Assembly (NCBI RefSeq): GCF_015706575.1
Contig: NW_024037069.1
Span: 45,504,347-45,568,346 of the forward strand
Length of the DNA stretch: 64,000 nucleotides
Reading direction: 5' to 3'
Source: Patiria miniata
Lineage: Eukaryota; Echinodermata; Asteroidea; Valvatida; Asterinidae
The notes beneath the pieces are model-generated. The model was not told where the DNA came from and did not search any database. It worked only from the letters and a program-made list of their open reading frames with translations. Both the position numbers and the translations under genes were made by a program. Shown one piece after another: positions 58,379 through 64,000 of this stretch; the stretch's first letter is position 1, and each line of letters opens with the position of its first letter.

Positions 58379-60100
58379 GTTTGTGAGAAAACCAATGTGT
58401 TTGAAAGCTTGAGAATGACAATCCAAAAAGCTGAATTTTTTTAAGGAACATGCAAAACTGAGTTTGTGAAAAGAGACTGGACTTCATATGACCTTTTCTT
58501 GCCTCTGTACCTTTAGGTACCTTCTGTACCTTTAGATGGTGATGACACAATCTTGACATTACTGTATTGACAGCTTAATACATGTAAACTATCCAGAAAG
58601 ATTCTGCATAAAGTTATTGATACGCACTTGTACATAATACTGAAGAATGATATATGCATCAGACTTCAGACCCTTCAAAGTACAAGTATCTAGAAAGTAA
58701 GATTTTCCTCCAATTTCATACAAGGATCCCGGAGTATGTATGTGAGGACAATTATTTGCATAGACATTTGCGTTTCTTGAATCCTCGGGTGCAAATCAGG
58801 AAATCCTTGGTTGGTTGCTCTACCGTAGTACAACTTTCTAAAATATTAAAAAATAAAAGCATTATTTTTACACAAGCTGAGAAATTCAACTTGTTTCTTG
58901 ATGTTAATTTCACTTTCATCTTGGCCAATTAGCAGACAACCATCAGCCGAAAATCCAAACTATGGAAACATTTCAAAATTCTAATACCCTTAATTAATCT
59001 GAGGCAGCACCTGCTTGCCATTGTTGCACAATCTGTGTCTTTCACTTTGCCCTGAAATTGAGTCTTTTATTAAGATTGGATCGTGGCAATGCGTTTTATG
59101 TACTTCAGCCTAGGGAATGCTGTAACATTAGTGTAAAAAAGGTTCCTCAGCTAGAGCAGTTCTTTGAATAGCGCCCTCTCTTGATTGAGGACAGCTGTTT
59201 CTTGACTTCACCGGAGGCAATATAATGATGGTGATGAAAAAAAGCATTCCATCCTCTATGGGAGAAGTGAGACCTCTGTTGTTAAGTTTTAGTCAGTCAA
59301 ATGCTATAATAGTGTAATTTGTGGAAACAAGTGTGTGTCATTCGACACTAATCGTAACTGACGGTGCATCTTAGATTAGCATTAATTTGATAAAGACTCT
59401 GAAATACATTGAGAATTGCAAAACCCTGTAAAAGTGAAGACATATATGTATGGGTCATTCTATAAATTTGGGGTCCACTTGTTTACATCTGACATCTACC
59501 GTATGATTTTGTTTCTGGATGCACTTCTTAACAAATATATGGTCATTTGAAGTCATGGTCCTTGAATGGCAAATTACATGGGGCTTATATACATGTAGGA
59601 CTAATCCTGTAAGGGTATTTTCACGTTTTTTTAATGGCCCTGGCCACTGAGGATTATCATTGGTTATACATAACAGTACACTGGGTCTATCTCCATGGGT
59701 AAACAAAGGACTTTCTTAAGGGTGTTTTCACGGACTCCTAATCTGGCTTAATATGTTAAAAATCCGTGAAAATTTAGTTAACTGTAATTTCAAGGAAAAA
59801 TGGCTCTTTAATGAATTTTTAAGGGATGAAGATGTTCATAATTGGTACCATACATTTCTGACAATATGTCCATATTTGCGTCTAAGTTACCGGTTCTTCA
59901 GCTCAATGTAAGTGAATTCCTACTGGTACACAGCTATCATGTACAGCTTGTGATCAACCCCTTCACCCATTACAAAACTTGTCAATAGTTGTCAGAAATA
60001 GATTTCTTGGAAAACCTCAAAAAGGAGTGAAAAGCAAAGTGAGTGGCATGGCGACCTCATAGGGACCAGAGTAACATGCAAAGTACCGGTAGGATCTTTT
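58379..60100. other. Non-coding stretch, no exon recognised
   Basis: A short direct repeat TGTACCTTTAG occurs at 58505 and 58526. No other feature could be supported. Confidence 0.4.
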
Positions 60101-60104
60101 GTAT

Positions 60105-60215
60105 CGTTTTTTTTTCTCCAGTGCTGGCCGTCTGCTTTGTACCCAGGTTGGGTATCGCCAGTTTGCACGTACGCAGCGTACCACTAACGTACCGCACATC
60201 CTTCACGTAGCCATG
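60105..60215 (-). repeat. Possible tRNA-derived SINE
   Basis: On the minus strand GTTAGTGGTACGC resembles an A box and GGGTACAAAGC a degraded B box, with an A-rich tail after it (GGAGAAAAAAAA). Weak. Confidence 0.3.
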
Positions 60216-60762
60216 GTTAGGGTTGCCTAGTAATCTAAAAACAGATTAACATGTATGGGTGTTAGTTTATTAGTTATTGAGCATGCAACAACCTGAAGTG
60301 TTCTTAAAAGACGTCAAATGGCGCAATAATGCTCATCACAGCGAAGAGACTCGCACTTGCAGGAAATGAACAAGTGAAAGGTGATGAAGATCTGTCTATA
60401 GATTGAGTACATAAAGCAATAAGACTACAGGAGTATTGTGCCTGTTGACTACATACATGTACATACATGTACACTGTTCTGCAGTCGACAGTGGATTGTT
60501 AACATGAAAAGAATGAGCAATAATAAATAATATTAATACTAACGTGGTGCTTATATATAGCACTCAAAACGTTTCACAAAATGTTAATACCCCTGTTCAT
60601 CAGGCAATGAGACCATTTTTCTGCATCAGCTCGAAATCATCGCAATCTGGTCTGTACAGGTATCCATTTATACTCCAGGATGAAGGGAGGCAATTGTAGT
60701 AAATTGGCTTGCCCAAGAACATTAGCATCATATTTCATGTCAGGGTTCAAACCATAGGGCTA

Positions 60763-61238
60763 TATTAAATTCTACAGCGCTAACTCGATGTACAAAGTAA
60801 TGCCTGATGGGCGCATCCATGTTTGTGCACAAACCTATGGAAAACTTGAAATTTTGTACGACTTTTGAATGGCTATTTGCATATCTGCGTTGGTATTCCA
60901 TACCGGTGCGTAATCGAAGGCGATCCGCCCAAAACCGAAACGCACGGTCAGCAAATGAACATTTCATTTTGTTCTACGCAAACAGCACAACGTGTGTGCG
61001 TCCCTCAGCTTCAGATGCTTTTCGCCGTGACGTTTTTTGAACCGTCATGACGCGCTTAAGGTGTTTGCGTATCTTCTACTTGTGTGTTGCATTTAGAGTA
61101 CACTTTTAAAATTCAATCCATCTATTTTGATGAACTGTTCTACAAACACGCACATAAATTCAAAATGTCTGCACCCAGAGTGGCTTCAAAGCGCCTCTGC
61201 GTGCAAGAATGAAGAGTTAGCGCTCTAGTAATTTAATA
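60763..61238. mobile_element. 476-bp TIR element with TA target duplication
   Basis: Ends TATTAAATTCTACAGCGCTA (60763) and the complement of TATTAAATTACTAGAGCGCT (to 61238) give about 24 bp of inverted repeat with one gap and one mismatch; TA flanks at 60761-60762 and 61239-61240. A second, older copy is at 23490-23929. Non-coding. Confidence 0.75.
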
Positions 61239-61240
61239 TA

Positions 61241-62140
61241 CCCAGTAGCTCTACATTGTGTATGGTTCAAACCCACTTACATGTACCATGTCACATGAGT
61301 CAAACTGTGTAGCAACTGGACCACAGCGCTCCACAGGGGAAAGTACATACATGTAAGGGAATGTAAAAAAAAAAAAGCCATTAATTAAGAATTTTATTTA
61401 AAAGTCCTGCCGTTGAGGGGGAATTTGTGCACGGAGTCCATACAGCAGACACAGGGCCCCATCACATGATAGCTTAAACACCTTTTTTGTCCAGCTTACA
61501 CAAAACTAGAATTCTAAGAACCATAAACATGAAGGAAGATCATCAAAGGACTTGTCTAGTGTCTTGCAAATTTACACAATGAAAGCAATAGTTCTCTAGG
61601 GACGTCATTAGCCATAGTAAACGTGTATCACCACCGGAGGTTAAGTTCTTTGAGAAGCTCAGCACAGAAGTTTGTTACTTAAGCACTGAAAATATTTGCT
61701 CAGCAGAAATGGGTTACCAGCCAAAATGTCATGCCATGTATACTGCTTGTAACAGGTGCTCGGCTGAGTTTTGTTTAGTATTTATTTTGTGCTGAGCAGC
61801 TCATTGAAATTGCGTCTGAGGAAGAAATTACACTACGTAAACCTGAGGAATGATCAAGGTTGAACTGAAGAAGGCAACCTTCATCCCTTAATGGCTTATT
61901 ACAGAAGGACATGTTTTCATAAGCCATTAATTAAGGAATGAAGGTTATGACTGATGATGTATGGAAACATCTATTAATCACAAATAGTTGATGAGGATTC
62001 ATAAACAAGGCTAGGCAAGCCTAGTAAAGCTGGTCCTAAACCAATGTGGTCTAGTAGTACAGCAGATTGGTGATAAGATTGTTCCGTTTGATGATATGGG
62101 CTCCGTGCACCAACAAAAAGAGGGCGCCCTTTCACCTAGC
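61241..62140. other. Non-coding stretch
   Basis: An inverted pair AACCTTCATCCCTTAA.../...TTAAGGAATGAAGGTT is present near 61876-61946. No exon recognised. Confidence 0.4.
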
Positions 62141-62284
62141 AATGACGTCCCATGGGCGGGACACATACATTTCGCTGGTTGACGCGCGCGCACCATTCCT
62201 TGTGTGTGACGCACGTACACCAGGGATTTGTACTATGTGCAGGCAGTGGCTGCGCTCCGCGGCAAAATATTGCAGTCAGGCAAG
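62090..62284 (+). promoter_or_regulatory. CpG-rich candidate promoter
   Basis: A local cluster of CpG (GACGCGCGCGCACC, GCGCTCCGCGG) stands out in otherwise CpG-poor DNA and ends just before an ATG with a following donor (62285-62325). AGGGCGCCCT and CCATGGGCGGGAC could be Sp1/GC-box-like sites. Inferred only. Confidence 0.3.
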
Positions 62285-62325
62285 ATGGCATCGTTCGGTC
62301 GCCCCCAACTGTACTTTCTTTGCCG
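62285..62325 (+). CDS. Weak candidate first exon
   Basis: ATG in good context (GCAAGATGG) opens MASFGRPQLYFLC and reaches a donor CCG|GTGAGG after 41 bases (phase 2). It would start another transcript; its phase does not fit the donor of the 56048 exon. No family recognised. Confidence 0.25.
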
Positions 62326-64000
62326 GTGAGGGGCTACTTGTGAACGGAGCGGATAGGCATGAAATTTGGCACACAGTCAGAGTATATCATTGCCATTTGG
62401 CTGTAGGGCAATCACAGATTTGTCCTTTGAAAAAAATATCTATAAAAAGTATAAGGGATCTAAGTAGTCATCGGAGTCAAACTTGTCATCTTTGAATAAG
62501 ACTTGCCTAACTTTAAGTCTAATTCATAAATGCAAGTCTAATTCTTAAGTGGCAGTCAGTTAGTGAGTCAGTTAGTCATTCAGTGAGATTGGGACAAAGA
62601 TGATTGTATGCTTGCCCTTTGGAACCAACAATGCAAACATTTTGGGCCAAGGTGAAGCTTATGCAAGTCTAATTCACAAGTGACAGTCAGTCAGTGGATC
62701 AGGTACAAGGAGGATGATAGATCTGCCCCTTTGAGTCATACAGCAGATTTGAAGGAAGGTTTTATGTAGTCTATGGAATATTCCCTTGCACAGCAAGGGT
62801 CTATGATATGCGAGCAGAATCGGGGATAAATGATGCAAACAGAAGACTGTGTCTAATTACTTTGAGATTCTGACCATTCAGCAGCAGGCGCCTTCTATAT
62901 TGGGTCTTATAGACATCTACATGCACATACAAACTTAATTAAACCTTGAGATACGACATATATTAAATGTTGTGAATTTTGTGAGCAAAAAGAGGCTGCG
63001 TCATGCGGCTTGTAACGATATGTTACGCGATGCGCAATTGTCCTGTGGCTTTGAATGATCATCAAAATGTTTTAAATAACACGCATGATGTGAAGGCCCT
63101 CTGGCGCAGTAAATCACACATTTTGCTAACAGTTTGAGAGCCAATGTCGTGTCTAGATTTTATTACATGTAGATCTCTATCCTCGTTGTTGTATTACAAA
63201 AACATGGCATCCAAATTGGTCAATCAACAGCTTAGTCTATATCTCTGATTGAAATGACGTCACAATTTTGTGGGGTCTTTTACATCAGACGTTGGACCGG
63301 ACACAAAAAAGGGGCTTGGTTGGACAATGGGTGATCCTTGGACCAATAACATAACTGGTCCTGAATCGTTAATTGGTTTGTCTACGTAAATGTGTATGAA
63401 TCAGAGGCTGTTGAAGTTGCACTCTCCATTAGCATCTCCTGTAATTATGGTGCATTTGCAGGCTAGAGTAAATGTCTGTCTTGACAACCTTGCTTGTGGT
63501 TGGTTCTGAACATCCATTGATGTGCCTCATCATGGAAGCTGATTACTTATTAGTTGACTGAAGTATCAGGAAGGCTTAAAGTCCAAATGTGCCAATGTTT
63601 GCAAATGGAAAAAAAACCCAAGTAGGTGTGCTTTAGAGGATGATCTGGCAAACCTACCCCGGCTGGCCATGCTCTCTAGCTTGGCTTTAAAAACCCCCAG
63701 ATTGAAAGGGCCATATTTTACCTGTTTGTTTACACACTTTTTACAGAACCGAAATGTGTTAGGACATGTATTTTAATTCGGCATGCAGCAGATAAGCTCT
63801 TAAATTGGTTGTTACCACCAACTGGGGAGTTACCCCAGTACATGAACATGTACCCAGAGTACACAGAGCAATTTATATTGTGAAAAACAAATTACCAGTG
63901 GAAAAGGTACAGTGTATTTTTTTCCAGAAATGCATACAATGTATGTATTGTAAAAACAAGCATAATTGCTACATTCGTTATTATTCAGTACTATTCGTTG
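62326..64000. other. Non-coding right edge
   Basis: Repeated AAGTCTAATTC and AGTCAGT motifs near 62515-62690 suggest a decayed tandem repeat. No exon recognised up to the end. Confidence 0.4.

Noticed and set aside
58167-58426. Two similar 80-codon proteins on opposite strands
   Set aside because: They are mirror readings of the Harbinger-like MITE arms.

Overview
This is eukaryotic DNA, most likely from a marine invertebrate deuterostome; an echinoderm-like genome is my best guess. The reasons are AT-rich non-coding DNA, spliced exons with GT/AG borders, and very frequent self-complementary octamers (TACATGTA, TACCGGTA, TAGGCCTA). There are also tRNA-derived SINEs and dense non-autonomous DNA transposons. 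The species assignment is an inference and cannot be settled from this window.

The window is gene-poor. Only two genes are supported. At the left edge, on the minus strand, lies the first coding exon of a GRWD1 (glutamate-rich WD repeat) homologue, whose body runs off the left side. In the centre and right, on the plus strand, lies a gene I do not recognise. It has a 1.3-kb exon (30027-31340) and a short exon (56048-56199), both with matching splice phase. A third, candidate alternative first exon (from 45340) would join the same acceptor. A CpG-rich segment near 62.2 kb may hold another promoter and first exon.

Layout: 0.18-2.33 kb, a 145-bp tandem array with nuclear-receptor-like half-sites, followed by CA/CCCA microsatellites and a terminal-type hairpin, arranged like a Helitron-related element; 2.41-2.64, GRWD1 exon 1; 3.29-13.09, a giant near-symmetric palindrome of two arms of about 4.9 kb with no spacer, built of internal arrays like a foldback element; 14.0-15.9, two inverted-repeat elements and a perfect 58-bp-arm hairpin; 16-28.5, sparse non-coding DNA with a poly-C region and old repeats; 28.58-28.96, a TTAA element; 30.0-31.3, the main exon; 32.9-34.2, a TIR element made of a self-complementary 21-bp satellite; 34.2-35.2, two more TIR elements; 35-56, a large intron with SINEs, two elements sharing GGGCAATTCCAC ends, and a 1-kb G-rich tract; 56-64, the short exon, further elements (TTAA, Harbinger-like) and the CpG-rich candidate promoter.

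The genes do not form a visible pathway. The notable content is repeat architecture: several unrelated elements independently use self-complementary or inverted short motifs, and the 9.8-kb palindrome and the 21-bp satellite element are the most unusual.
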